64,000 nucleotides of DNA, from NCBI RefSeq assembly GCF_028689785.1, contig NZ_JAQVCN010000010.1, forward strand, positions 28,993 to 92,992, given 5' to 3'. This DNA is from Zoogloea sp. GTDB taxonomy: Bacteria > Pseudomonadota > Gammaproteobacteria > Burkholderiales > Rhodocyclaceae. Of this stretch, positions 16,890-25,641 are shown piece after piece (within the stretch, counting starts at the first letter, position 1; every line of letters starts with the position of its first letter). Made by a program: the position numbers and the translations under genes. The notes under the pieces are model-generated. The model was not told where the DNA came from. It ran no database searches and saw nothing but the letters and a program-made list of their open reading frames with translations.

Positions 16890-18335
16890 TCAGGCCTCCT
16901 CGGCCGACTCCGCCGCGGCCCCCTTGACCACGCCAAACCGGGCCAGGGTGCGCTCCCGCGCCTTGGCGTGATCAACAACCGGTGCGGGATAGTCGGTGCC
17001 GATCACGCAGCCGGCGAGCTTCTGGTCGATGGGCGGCAGGGTCCACGGGGCGTGGATGTACTTGTCGGGTACCCGCGCCAGCTCCGGCAGATAGCGCCGG
17101 ATGAAGCTGCCGTCAGGATCGAATTTTTCTGACTGGGTCACCGGATTGAAGATGCGGAAGTAGGGTTGCGCATCACAGCCCGTGGAGGCCGCCCACTGCC
17201 AGCCGCCATTGTTGGCTGCCAGATCGAAGTCATTCAGATGCTCGGCGAAATAAGCCTCACCGGCCCGCCAGTCGATGCCCAGATCCTTGGTCAGGAAGGA
17301 CGCCACAATCATGCGCAGACGGTTGTGCATGTAGCCGCTATGGTTGATCTGGCGCATCGCCGCATCCACGATGGGGTAACCCGTGCGCCCCTCGCACCAG
17401 GCGGCAAACAGCGCAGGATCGGCGTCCCAGGCCACCCGGTCGTACTCGGGCCGAAAGCTCGCCCCCACCACCCGGGGGTGATGCCACAGGATCTGGAAAT
17501 AGAAATCCCGCCACACCAGTTCCGACAGCCAGGTGTCCGCCCCTTCGCCGCCAGCATCCCGGGCTGCCCGGGCCAGCTCACGGATCGACACGGTACCGAA
17601 ACGCAGGTGCACCGACAGGTAGGACACCCCCTTCACCGCCGGAAAGTCCCGCCGGGCCTTGTAGCGCCCGATGCGTTTGAGGAAATCCTCGAACAGCCGG
17701 CGCCCACCGGCCATGCCCGGAACGATGCCCAGCTCGCCCAGGTTGGTCGCCTCGAAACCCAGCCTGGCCAGATCCGGCAGGCACTCTCCCTCCGGGAGGG
17801 GCGCCAGTCGGGCAGCATACTTGTCTACCGGGTAGGCCTTGAGATGAAAGTCGGTCAGCGTCTTGAGCCAGGCGCGCTTGTAAGGAGTGAACACCGAGAA
17901 CGGCGCGCCACCCTGGGTCAACACCTCGGCCTTCTCAAAGATCACCTGATCCTTGAAGTCGGCAAAGCTGATTCCCAGCAGGCGCAGACGCTCGGCCACA
18001 TCACCGTCCCGGGCAATGGCAGCAGGCTCGTAGTCCCGGTTGGCCAACACTACCTCTACACCAAGGTGCTGGGCCAGAGCAGGAATGGCGTCCCGCGCCC
18101 CGGCATGGCGCACGATGAGGCCGCCGCCTCGGGCCCGCAGAGCGGAGTCCAGCTCGGCCACGCAGCCAAGAATGAACTCCACCCGCCGGTCGCAGCGACT
18201 CGGCAGGGCATCGAGAATTTCCCGATCGAAAACAAAGGCACAAAATACCCGCTGGTAATTTTTGAGGGCGTGATACAGCGCGGCATGATCAAAGTCGCGC
18301 AGGTCGCGACGAAACCAGACAAGGGCAGCAGACAT
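16890..18335 (-). CDS. phrB: Deoxyribodipyrimidine photo-lyase (class I)
   Basis: This 481-aa light-driven repair enzyme splits cyclobutane pyrimidine dimers. The N-terminal antenna domain begins [16 protein letters not shown] and the C-terminal FAD domain contains the conserved block [15 protein letters not shown], the [13 protein letters not shown] helix and [24 protein letters not shown]. The start at 18335 is preferred over the track's 18407 because class I photolyases begin just before the VWFRRDLR strand. It is a single gene divergent from yqgE. Confidence 0.95.
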   Translation of the reverse strand: MSAALVWFRRDLRDFDHAALYHALKNYQRVFCAFVFDREILDALPSRCDRRVEFILGCVAELDSALRARGGGLIVRHAGARDAIPALAQHLGVEVVLANRDYEPAAIARDGDVAERLRLLGISFADFKDQVIFEKAEVLTQGGAPFSVFTPYKRAWLKTLTDFHLKAYPVDKYAARLAPLPEGECLPDLARLGFEATNLGELGIVPGMAGGRRLFEDFLKRIGRYKARRDFPAVKGVSYLSVHLRFGTVSIRELARAARDAGGEGADTWLSELVWRDFYFQILWHHPRVVGASFRPEYDRVAWDADPALFAAWCEGRTGYPIVDAAMRQINHSGYMHNRLRMIVASFLTKDLGIDWRAGEAYFAEHLNDFDLAANNGGWQWAASTGCDAQPYFRIFNPVTQSEKFDPDGSFIRRYLPELARVPDKYIHAPWTLPPIDQKLAGCVIGTDYPAPVVDHAKARERTLARFGVVKGAAAESAEEA

Positions 18336-18427
18336 GGGCGGCAGGTCAATCGGCAGGGAAGCAATGGACGCAAGCATGCCCCAAAAGTTGCCGCTACAAT
18401 CGGGCACCTCGGCTTAAAATAGCACCC

Positions 18428-18994
18428 GTGATTACGACGACCATCAACCTTACCGATCATTTCCTGATCGCCATGCCTGCCATGGCTGATCCGAACTTTT
18501 CGCGCACCCTCACCTACATTGCCGAACACAACGAGAACGGCGCCATGGGGGTGATCGTCAATCGCCCCACCGACATGCGCCTGGCAAGCCTGTTCGAGCG
18601 CATCGACATGCCTCTGGAGCACCACGAGTTTGCGGATCTGCCCGTGTATTTCGGTGGCCCGGTTCAGTCCGACCGGGGCTTCGTGCTGCACCGCCCGGCG
18701 GGCAGCTGGCACTCGACCCTCAAGGTCAGTGACACCGTCGGCTTGACCAGCTCTCGCGATGTGCTCCAGTCCCTGGCCACCGAAGGCGAGCCCGGCGAGG
18801 TGCTGGTGGCTCTCGGCTATGCCGGCTGGTCTGCCGGCCAGCTTGAGCACGAACTGGCCCAGAACGCCTGGCTCACCGTGCCGGCCGACCTGTCCATCGT
18901 TTTCGACCTGCCGTCCGAAGAACGCCTGGCCGCCGCCATGCAGCTCCTTGGCATTGATTTCGCCAAGCTCTCCGACGTGGCCGGACACGCCTGA
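18428..18994 (+). CDS. yqgE: YqgE/AlgH family protein
   Basis: This 188-aa cytoplasmic protein matches YqgE/AlgH (DUF179): [32 protein letters not shown], the [16 protein letters not shown] segment and [14 protein letters not shown]. The biochemical role is unresolved. The start codon is GTG at 18428 with no Shine-Dalgarno; a TAAAAT hexamer ends only 7 nt upstream, which would fit a leaderless message. It is followed without a gap by ruvX, the usual yqgE-ruvX pairing, and heads a pyrimidine gene run. Confidence 0.93.
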   Translation: MITTTINLTDHFLIAMPAMADPNFSRTLTYIAEHNENGAMGVIVNRPTDMRLASLFERIDMPLEHHEFADLPVYFGGPVQSDRGFVLHRPAGSWHSTLKVSDTVGLTSSRDVLQSLATEGEPGEVLVALGYAGWSAGQLEHELAQNAWLTVPADLSIVFDLPSEERLAAAMQLLGIDFAKLSDVAGHA

Positions 18995-19423
18995 GTGGGA
19001 ACCGTCCTCGGCTTCGACTTCGGCCTGGCCCGCATCGGCGTGGCCGTGGGTGAAACGGAAACAGGCCACGCGCACCCCCTTGTGGTGATATCCGAAGAAG
19101 CCAATGCAGCACGCTTCGCGGCCATCGAGGCGCTCCTTGCTGAATGGAAGCCGACCGCCCTGGTAGTGGGCCTGCCCACCCACCTGGACGGTAGCGAACA
19201 CGCCATGACCGTGCGTTGCCGCCGCTTCGCCAACCAGCTCCACGGCCGCTACGGGCTGCCGGTCACGCTGGTGGACGAGCGGCTGTCATCGGCCGAAGCG
19301 GAAGAACGCCTCAGTGAGGCCGGCCACCAAGGCTGGCGCAAGCAAAAGCCCCGACTCGACTCGGCCGCCGCCCAGATCATCCTGCTCCAGTACTTTGAAA
19401 GTGCCCGCCATGCAACTCCCTGA
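18995..19423 (+). CDS. ruvX: Putative pre-16S rRNA nuclease / Holliday-junction resolvase RuvX (YqgF)
   Basis: This 142-aa RNase H-fold protein has the first catalytic Asp in [29 protein letters not shown], the catalytic Glu region [17 protein letters not shown] and a late Asp in [12 protein letters not shown]. The family processes the 5' end of 16S rRNA in E. coli and has been proposed as a resolvase. The GTG start immediately follows the yqgE stop. Its 3' end overlaps pyrR by 14 nt. Confidence 0.94.
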   Translation: MGTVLGFDFGLARIGVAVGETETGHAHPLVVISEEANAARFAAIEALLAEWKPTALVVGLPTHLDGSEHAMTVRCRRFANQLHGRYGLPVTLVDERLSSAEAEERLSEAGHQGWRKQKPRLDSAAAQIILLQYFESARHATP

Positions 19424-19910
19424 AGCCGAACATCTCATCGCCACCCTCGCCGAGACGATGCGCCCCCGGGTCACCGCCGACACCTGCCTGGTCGGCATCC
19501 ACACTGGCGGGGTATGGCTGGCTGAGCGCCTGCATGCGCTGCTGGGCCTGTCCCAACCCCTTGGCAGCATCGACGTCAGCTTCTACCGGGACGACTACGC
19601 CGCCAAGGGCCTGCACCCCCAGCCCCAGGGCTCCAGGATCCCCTTCGACGTGGAAGATGCCCACATCGTCATCGTCGATGACGTGCTGTACACCGGCCGC
19701 ACCACCCGTGCCGCCCTCAACGAGCTCTTCGACTACGGCCGCCCCTCCCGGGTCGACCTGGCAGTGCTCATCGACCGGGGCGGCCGCGAGCTGCCCATCG
19801 CCCCCAGTTTCTGTGCCCTCACCCTGCCCGCACCCCTCCCAGCCGGGCAAAACCTCCAACTTGAGCGTGACGCCACCGGCGCCCTCACCATGAGGCTGAT
19901 CCATGCGTAA
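19410..19910 (+). CDS. pyrR: PyrR-like bifunctional regulator/uracil phosphoribosyltransferase
   Basis: This 166-aa protein has the phosphoribosyltransferase PRPP loop [19 protein letters not shown] and the PyrR-like segments [16 protein letters not shown] and [17 protein letters not shown]. Gram-positive PyrR binds pyr mRNA to attenuate transcription; proteobacterial homologues may act mainly as phosphoribosyltransferases, and I see no attenuator ahead of pyrB. The ATG at 19410 gives the normal N-terminus; the track's longer form reads back through ruvX. It overlaps pyrB by 8 nt. Confidence 0.9.
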   Translation: MQLPEAEHLIATLAETMRPRVTADTCLVGIHTGGVWLAERLHALLGLSQPLGSIDVSFYRDDYAAKGLHPQPQGSRIPFDVEDAHIVIVDDVLYTGRTTRAALNELFDYGRPSRVDLAVLIDRGGRELPIAPSFCALTLPAPLPAGQNLQLERDATGALTMRLIHA

Positions 19911-20865
19911 TCCCCAACTCAACAAGCACGGCGAGCTGCAGCACCTGCTGACCCTCGACGGCCTGCCCCGTGCCATCATCAACCAGATCCTCGACACCGC
20001 CGCGCCCTTCACCGAAGTTGCCGAGCGCGAGGTCAAGAAGCTGCCTCTCTTGCGTGGCAAGAGCGTGTTCAACCTGTTCTTCGAGAACAGCACCCGCACC
20101 CGCACCACCTTCGAGATCGCCGCCAAGCGCCTGTCGGCCGACGTGATCAACCTCAACGTGGCCACCTCCTCCACCAAGAAGGGCGAGACCCTGCTCGACA
20201 CCGTGGACAACCTGTGTGCCATGCACGCCGACATGTTCGTGGTGCGCCACGAATCCAGCGGCGCCCCGCACCTGATCGCCCAGCACCTGGAAAACACCGG
20301 CCGTGACCACATCCACGTGGTCAATGCCGGCGACGGACGTCATGCTCACCCCACCCAGGGGCTGCTGGACATGTACACCATCCGGCATTACAAAAAAGAG
20401 TTCCACAACCTCACCGTGGCCATCGTTGGCGACGTACTCCACTCCCGCGTGGCGCGCTCCCAGATCGCCGCGCTGACCACGCTGGGTGTGCCTGAAGTAC
20501 GCGTGATCGGCCCCCGCACCCTGCTCCCCACTGATGTGGAAAAAATGGGCGTGCGTTACTGCGCCACCATGGAGGAAGGCCTGAAGGGCGTGGACGTGGT
20601 GATGATGCTGCGCCTTCAGAACGAACGCATGAACGGCGCCCTGCTCCCCAGCCCCCAGGAGTTCTTCAAGGTGTGGGGCCTCACCGCTGAAAAGCTGGCC
20701 CTGGCCAAGCCCGACGCCATAGTGATGCACCCGGGCCCCATGAACCGGGGCGTCGAGATCGACTCCGCCGTGGCCGACGGCGGCCAGGCCGTGATCCTGC
20801 CCCAGGTCACCTTCGGTATCGCGGTCCGCATGGCCGTGATGAGCATGCTGGGCGGCAGCCACTGA
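19903..20865 (+). CDS. pyrB: Aspartate carbamoyltransferase catalytic subunit
   Basis: This 320-aa enzyme makes N-carbamoyl-aspartate from carbamoyl phosphate and aspartate, the committed step of pyrimidine synthesis. The carbamoyl-phosphate loop [13 protein letters not shown] is intact, as are [31 protein letters not shown] and [12 protein letters not shown]. There is no pyrI regulatory gene nearby; instead an inactive dihydroorotase homologue follows 20 nt downstream, the layout of class A ATCases in pseudomonads. It overlaps pyrR upstream. Confidence 0.97.
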   Translation: MRNPQLNKHGELQHLLTLDGLPRAIINQILDTAAPFTEVAEREVKKLPLLRGKSVFNLFFENSTRTRTTFEIAAKRLSADVINLNVATSSTKKGETLLDTVDNLCAMHADMFVVRHESSGAPHLIAQHLENTGRDHIHVVNAGDGRHAHPTQGLLDMYTIRHYKKEFHNLTVAIVGDVLHSRVARSQIAALTTLGVPEVRVIGPRTLLPTDVEKMGVRYCATMEEGLKGVDVVMMLRLQNERMNGALLPSPQEFFKVWGLTAEKLALAKPDAIVMHPGPMNRGVEIDSAVADGGQAVILPQVTFGIAVRMAVMSMLGGSH

Positions 20866-20885
20866 GCACACACAGGTTTCTGACG

Positions 20886-22163
20886 ATGAACATCCATATC
20901 CAGAACGGCCGACTCATCGACCCGGCCAACAAGATCGACGCCCAGCACGACCTTTTCATCGCCGACGGCAAGATCGTCGGCGTTGGCAGCGCGCCCGCCG
21001 GCTTCAGCGCCAACAGAATGATCGACGCCAGCGGCCTCGTCGTCGCCCCCGGCCTGATCGACCTCGCCGCCCGGCTCCGTGAGCCCGGCTTTGAGTACAA
21101 GGCCACCCTCGAATCCGAAATGGACGCCGCCATGGCCGGTGGCATCACCAGTCTGGCCATCCCCCCCGACACCGACCCGGTGCTGGACGAACCCGGCCTG
21201 GTCGAGATGCTGTGCTACCGTGCCAAGAAGCTCAACCGGGCCCACGTCTACCCGGTCGGCGCGCTGACCATCGGCCTCAAGGGCGAACAGCTCTCCGAGA
21301 TGGCCGAGCTGGTGGAAGCCGGCTGCGTGGCCTTCAGCCAGGCCAACACGCCCATCCTCGACACCCGGGTGCTGTCCCGCGCGATGCTCTACGCCGCCAC
21401 CTTCGGGTTCCGCATCTGGCTGCAACCCATCGACCCCTACCTCGCCCGGGGCGGCGTGGCCCACGACGGAGAGGTCGCGTCCCGCCTCGGTCTGCCGGGC
21501 CTCCCGGCCAGCGCCGAGATCATCGCCCTGTACACCTATCTGCGCCTTGCCCGCCAGACCGGCGCCCGCCTGCACATCACCCGCGTGTCCTGTGCCGAGA
21601 GCCTCGATCTGATCGAACAAGCCCGCAAGGACGGCGTGGACGTGAGCTGTGATGTAGCCGCCCACCATCTGCACCTGTGCGACATGGACATCGGCTACTT
21701 CAACCCCCACTGTCACGTCATCCCGCCGCTGCGCAGCCAGCGTGACCGTATCGCCCTATCGAAGGCCCTGGCCGATGGGCGCATCAACGCCATCTGCTCC
21801 GATCACACCCCGGTGGATGACGACGCCAAGCAGGCCCCATTCAGTGAATCGGAGCCCGGCACCACCGGTCTGGAACTACTCTTGCCCCTGACCCTCAAGT
21901 GGGCCAACGAACACCAGCTGCCGTTGATTGATGCCCTTGCCCGGGTCACGTCGGAAGCGGCAAAAATTGCCGGCATTGCCAAGGGGGGGCACCTTTCTGT
22001 TGGAGCCCGTGCCGACATCTGCATCTTCGATCCGAACTGTCACCAGCAGATCACCCGCAGCATGCTCAAGAGCCAGGGCAAGAACACGCCTTTCCTGGGC
22101 CTGGAGTTGCCTGGGCGGGTGCGCTGCACGCTGGTCGAAGGCACGGTGATGTACGAAGTCTGA
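20886..22163 (+). CDS. pyrX: Dihydroorotase-like ATCase partner (PyrX/PyrC')
   Basis: This 425-aa protein has the length and fold of type I dihydroorotase but lacks most zinc-site residues. The HxH of GLIDLHVHLREPG reads LAARLREPG; the FSDDG aspartate region reads AFSQANTP; the HCEDP His reads LQPIDP; the later His reads ITRVSCAES. Only the aspartate in ICSDHTPV remains. Such inactive homologues are known as PyrX or PyrC', needed for assembly of class A aspartate carbamoyltransferase. The true dihydroorotase should be elsewhere in the genome. It is co-transcribed with pyrB and is probably the last gene of the yqgE-pyrX run. Confidence 0.92.
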   Translation: MNIHIQNGRLIDPANKIDAQHDLFIADGKIVGVGSAPAGFSANRMIDASGLVVAPGLIDLAARLREPGFEYKATLESEMDAAMAGGITSLAIPPDTDPVLDEPGLVEMLCYRAKKLNRAHVYPVGALTIGLKGEQLSEMAELVEAGCVAFSQANTPILDTRVLSRAMLYAATFGFRIWLQPIDPYLARGGVAHDGEVASRLGLPGLPASAEIIALYTYLRLARQTGARLHITRVSCAESLDLIEQARKDGVDVSCDVAAHHLHLCDMDIGYFNPHCHVIPPLRSQRDRIALSKALADGRINAICSDHTPVDDDAKQAPFSESEPGTTGLELLLPLTLKWANEHQLPLIDALARVTSEAAKIAGIAKGGHLSVGARADICIFDPNCHQQITRSMLKSQGKNTPFLGLELPGRVRCTLVEGTVMYEV

Positions 22164-22200
22164 CTTCGTCCCCCGGAAGGTCTTCTTCCGCACCCGGCAC

Positions 22201-22223
22201 AAGCGGCGCCCCATGGCGCCGTT
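22201..22223 (+). terminator. Possible intrinsic terminator after pyrX
   Basis: AAGCGGCGCC-CCAT-GGCGCCGTTT folds into a 10-bp stem with one G-U pair and a tight CCAT loop, 37 nt after the pyrX stop. Only three T residues follow directly, so termination may be partial. Confidence 0.45.
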
Positions 22224-22272
22224 TGCGCTTCTCTCTTCGACACAACAATTTAACAAAGTCCGCCGAATTTTC

Positions 22273-22288
22273 ATCGGCATATGCCGAT
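22273..22288. promoter_or_regulatory. 16-bp perfect palindrome ahead of the GGDEF gene
   Basis: ATCGGCATATGCCGAT is a perfect, uninterrupted 16-bp palindrome 95 nt upstream of the diguanylate cyclase start. Its size and position suit an operator for a dimeric regulator. A looser TCGGC...GCCGA repeat follows at about 22299-22319. Confidence 0.4.
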
Positions 22289-22382
22289 AACACCCACTCG
22301 GCACACGTCGCTGGCCGACACGATGATCAGGTCAGCCCACTGGGGATGACATCTGCAGCTTGGCGATTCAGGGAGAGGATTT

Positions 22383-23417
22383 GTGATCAGCGGTTCTGTC
22401 GAACAGGCTGCCGAGCGTTTACGCAAGGCTGTCCCTATCATGGTGAAGCACGGAATCCCCGTGACACCCCTCAATTACGCTCTCTGGTACACCTACGTCG
22501 CCAACGAAGACCCGAGCCTGAACCAGCGGATAGACGACATCGTCGCGGCCTACGGCACCATTCCCGTCAGCACGGCAGAAGACCTCTTCAAGGCGCACAT
22601 TTCCCCGACGGGCGCCCACGAGACAGCCCTTGGACGGATGAAGGATGACCTGGAGAAAATGGTCCAGGGCATCGGCAAGGACCTGAACGCCACCATCGCC
22701 GGCACCCAATCCTTCAACTCTCTGCTCGACGAATGCAGCCGCGACCTGCGAGGGCCGACCTCTGTAAGCGCCACCATCGACGACGTGTTCGGCACAGTCG
22801 AAAAGCTCCTGCAGGGCTCCACCGCGATGCAGGAGAGCACCTCCCGTTTCGAGCAGCGCCTGAGCGCAGCCAACGCAGAGATCCGGCGTCTGCGCAGCGA
22901 GATGGAAGCCCTGCGCCAGAACGCCATGCATGACGAACTGACCGGGGTCTATAACCGCCGGGCCTTCGACACCGAGCTCGGACAGTTCTTGGGGCAAGGC
23001 GAGCGGGCGCCCCTCATCCACCTGGCGATGCTCGATATCGACCATTTCAAAGAGTTCAACGACCGCTTCGGCCACCCCGTGGGCGACCGTGTATTGAGCC
23101 TGGTCGGCGCCCAGCTCAACAACGTGGCCCGGGTGGGCGTGTCGGTGTACCGCTACGGCGGCGAGGAGTTCGCCCTCATTTTCTGCGGCGGCACCCTTGC
23201 CCAGGCCGCCGAACTGGCCGAAACCCTGCGCCTTTCCATTGAGCGCCTGGTACTCAAGGACAGCCGCAGCGGCGAACGCCTGGCTTATATCACCGCCTCC
23301 ATCGGCCTCGCCAGCCGCCACCCTGGAGAGTCGGCGGGCGATCTGATCACCCGTAGCGACAAGGCCCTCTATGAGGCCAAGGCCCGTGGCCGCAACCGGC
23401 TCTGCCAGGCTTCCTGA
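22383..23417 (+). CDS. GGDEF-domain diguanylate cyclase
   Basis: This 344-aa cytoplasmic protein has a C-terminal GGDEF domain (about 185-340) with an intact active site, YRYGGEEFALIF, and the substrate-binding DIDHFKEFNDRFGHPVGDRVL, so it should synthesise cyclic di-GMP. The RxxD inhibitory site normally five residues before GGEEF is absent (RVGV instead), suggesting no product inhibition there. The N-terminal 180 residues are a mostly helical region with a coiled-coil linker (RFEQRLSAANAEIRRLRSEMEALRQ) and no membrane helix. The start is GTG with a GGGAGAGG site about 6 nt upstream. Confidence 0.93.
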   Translation: MISGSVEQAAERLRKAVPIMVKHGIPVTPLNYALWYTYVANEDPSLNQRIDDIVAAYGTIPVSTAEDLFKAHISPTGAHETALGRMKDDLEKMVQGIGKDLNATIAGTQSFNSLLDECSRDLRGPTSVSATIDDVFGTVEKLLQGSTAMQESTSRFEQRLSAANAEIRRLRSEMEALRQNAMHDELTGVYNRRAFDTELGQFLGQGERAPLIHLAMLDIDHFKEFNDRFGHPVGDRVLSLVGAQLNNVARVGVSVYRYGGEEFALIFCGGTLAQAAELAETLRLSIERLVLKDSRSGERLAYITASIGLASRHPGESAGDLITRSDKALYEAKARGRNRLCQAS

Positions 23418-23431
23418 GAGCGCGCGCCAAC

Positions 23432-24475
23432 TCAGAGCCCCCGCAGGTAACGGATACGCTCTTCCGTGAGGGGATGGGTGGAGAAGTAGTCGGATGGTGT
23501 CCGACGTGGCTTGGCTGCCTCCGAGCCTCCCTCCTGCCCCACGCTGGCCGGCATCTCCATCCGCTCCAGAATGTTGGCGAGAGCGGCGGGGGAAATCCCG
23601 TTGGCCCCCATCAGCCGGGCGGCAAACGTATCGGCCTCCCGCTCGAAGCGACGGGAATAACGCGCTTGGGACAAGGCTGCCGGAACCCCCGCCATCAGGG
23701 CGCTGACATCGCCGATGTACCAGGCGGCAAATAAGCCGATCGCAGAGCTCTCGATGGCCAAACGCAGGCCGTGACGCCGGCTGACATGACCAAGCTCGTG
23801 GGCCAGCACGCCGAGGATCTCTTCGTCGTTGCGAGCCAGCATCACCAGTTCATCCGTCACCACAATCAGGCCCGACGGGAGAGCCAGCGCATTAGCTCCC
23901 ATACGCCCGCCTCTGCGGAAAGCAAGCTGCGGACGTACCGCTGGCGCGTCGGGCTGTGCCAGGGCCAACACACGTTTCGTCAGGGCCTGCTGGCGGGCAG
24001 CAGGCAGACTGCTCGGACTGAAGACATTGACGTCCAGCATCTCCAGGGTTTCATCGCTGAGCCGCTCCGTCAGCGCCTCTGGAACCCCCTCCGCCAGCCG
24101 CCGGGCAAGCTGCGGCAACAGCCATTCGTGGACTGCCCAAAGGCCGGCGACCAGCACGAGGAGGGACACCAGCACCGCCGTCCGCGAAAACTGCCAGCGC
24201 ACCACTGCGGCATTCCGCTGACCACTCTCTAGTAGCAAGCCCCGGAACACGTCGTCGTCGGGCAGCTCGCAGTGGGCACCATCCGGAAAAGTGATCAAGC
24301 GAGGCGCACGGCCAAGGGGCTCGGAGAGACGCAGCACCGCCAGCGCCACGTGCCGCTCGACGTCTTCACCGCGCAACACCAACTCGCCATCGGCGAGCGA
24401 CAGCTTTACCGCACGCGCACGGGACGAGCGTCCATCGAAGTAAAGCGCATCCACCCCCTGGTCGGGCGAAGTCAT
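23432..24475 (-). CDS. M48-family membrane metallopeptidase
   Basis: This 347-aa zinc protease has the catalytic HELGHVSRRHGLRLA helix, a transmembrane segment near residues 97-118 (VLVSLLVLVAGLWAVHEWLL) and the downstream Glu in FEREADTFAARLMGA. The first 90 residues form a small strand-rich domain (VKLSLADGELVLRGEDVERH). The C-terminal DYFSTHPLTEERIRYL is typical of M48 proteases such as HtpX and BepA. It starts 3 nt after the DUF898 gene stop, so the two are co-translated. The pairing suggests membrane-protein quality control, but that is inference. Confidence 0.9.
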   Translation of the reverse strand: MTSPDQGVDALYFDGRSSRARAVKLSLADGELVLRGEDVERHVALAVLRLSEPLGRAPRLITFPDGAHCELPDDDVFRGLLLESGQRNAAVVRWQFSRTAVLVSLLVLVAGLWAVHEWLLPQLARRLAEGVPEALTERLSDETLEMLDVNVFSPSSLPAARQQALTKRVLALAQPDAPAVRPQLAFRRGGRMGANALALPSGLIVVTDELVMLARNDEEILGVLAHELGHVSRRHGLRLAIESSAIGLFAAWYIGDVSALMAGVPAALSQARYSRRFEREADTFAARLMGANGISPAALANILERMEMPASVGQEGGSEAAKPRRTPSDYFSTHPLTEERIRYLRGL

Positions 24476-24478
24476 GGC

Positions 24479-25525
24479 TTACAGGCCCACATCCACGTCG
24501 AACATCTCCGCAGCTTCTTCACCGAGCGCGGCAAGATCAGCTTCCGTACGTGCCATAAAGTCGTCAAGATTGCCGTCCGGCAGCATCGAAATGCTCTCCA
24601 GACGGTATTTCATCAATCGCAGCTCCGCAAAGGGGCGATACAGGCCAAGGCTGAAAACGACCCCCAGCAGGTTGGTGAGCGTGATGAAGGCCAGCCGGCG
24701 GCCAGACACTGCACTGACAAACCGGTGCGGCCCGAGACTCAGCCCCCCCCAAACGGCGTTCTGCACCCGCGCAGCCACAAAGGGCGCCACGCACAACATC
24801 ATCGCAAAGACGACGAACAGGGCCGCGCTTCCCACTATCGTCAGCGCCTGGCGCCTGGCTTCCTCATCCAGGGACAAACCCTCTGCAACACCGAGGCCAA
24901 GCAAGAGGATGATCACGCCAGCACCAACGACCGTCACGATACCGGCGGCAAGATAAACACGATAGATCTCTCCCCGAGACAGGGCACACTGAAACTCGCT
25001 GCGCCCGAAGCCGCTGCTGCCGTACTGATACACCTTCAGAGCGTGAATCCACAGGGGAAAGGCCAAACCGAGAGACACGACGATCAGCAAGGGCAGCCCC
25101 AGGAACACCACGTAGGCCTGCTTCACGCTGCCCCGAAAAACAAAGCGCAGGCCCCGGAAACTGCTGTTGTGCATCCGGAAACACAGGGAACGGTGCAGCA
25201 GCCAGGGCATTACCGCCAGCAGGATCACGAGGACCAGCACGGCGAGCAGGGGCTCGGCCTCGGCCGAGAGCTGGTGGCCCATGAACATCAGGAAGGCCAG
25301 CGTCCGGCCCTTGAGGATCGATAGCGGCTCACCGTGGTAATCGAAGGCCGCTCCGGCCAGCCGGGTATGCCGATAGAAGAAGTGCATCCGCCGGACCTTG
25401 GCCCAGGCAGAGTAGATTCCAAGGGTCAGCACGGTGAGCAGCAGATTCACCGCCCATATACCGAAATAATCCCGCCCTTGCCCGGTGAAGGTGACGGGTA
25501 GCGTGGTGGTGTGTTTATCCATCAT
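24479..25525 (-). CDS. YjgN/DUF898 family membrane protein
   Basis: This 348-aa inner-membrane protein matches the DUF898/YjgN family: FTGQGRDYFGIWAVNLLLTVLTLGIYSAWAKVRR, followed by FYRHTRLAGAAFDYHGEP and a repeated GLRFVFRGSVKQAY unit. About seven membrane helices are visible and the soluble C-terminal tail is acidic (MARTEADLAALGEEAAEMFDVDVGL). Function is unknown. DUF898 and M48 genes are often paired, as here. No clear ribosome-binding site precedes the ATG. Confidence 0.88.
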   Translation of the reverse strand: MMDKHTTTLPVTFTGQGRDYFGIWAVNLLLTVLTLGIYSAWAKVRRMHFFYRHTRLAGAAFDYHGEPLSILKGRTLAFLMFMGHQLSAEAEPLLAVLVLVILLAVMPWLLHRSLCFRMHNSSFRGLRFVFRGSVKQAYVVFLGLPLLIVVSLGLAFPLWIHALKVYQYGSSGFGRSEFQCALSRGEIYRVYLAAGIVTVVGAGVIILLLGLGVAEGLSLDEEARRQALTIVGSAALFVVFAMMLCVAPFVAARVQNAVWGGLSLGPHRFVSAVSGRRLAFITLTNLLGVVFSLGLYRPFAELRLMKYRLESISMLPDGNLDDFMARTEADLAALGEEAAEMFDVDVGL

Positions 25526-25589
25526 TCAGAAAAAGGTGAGCAATATGCGCATTGTATTTGCTCACGCTGCAACATCCTGCCCCTGAATG

Positions 25590-25615
25590 AAAAAACCCGG
25601 GGTGTGCACCCCGGG
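25590..25615 (-). terminator. Rho-independent terminator of the TRAP operon
   Basis: On the minus strand CCCGGGGTG-CA-CACCCCGGG forms a 9-bp GC stem followed by TTTTTT. It lies 27 nt beyond the dctM stop codon. The A-run on the other side means it serves only the minus strand. Confidence 0.85.
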
Positions 25616-25641
25616 CTCTCGCACATCACCACATCTGGCAG

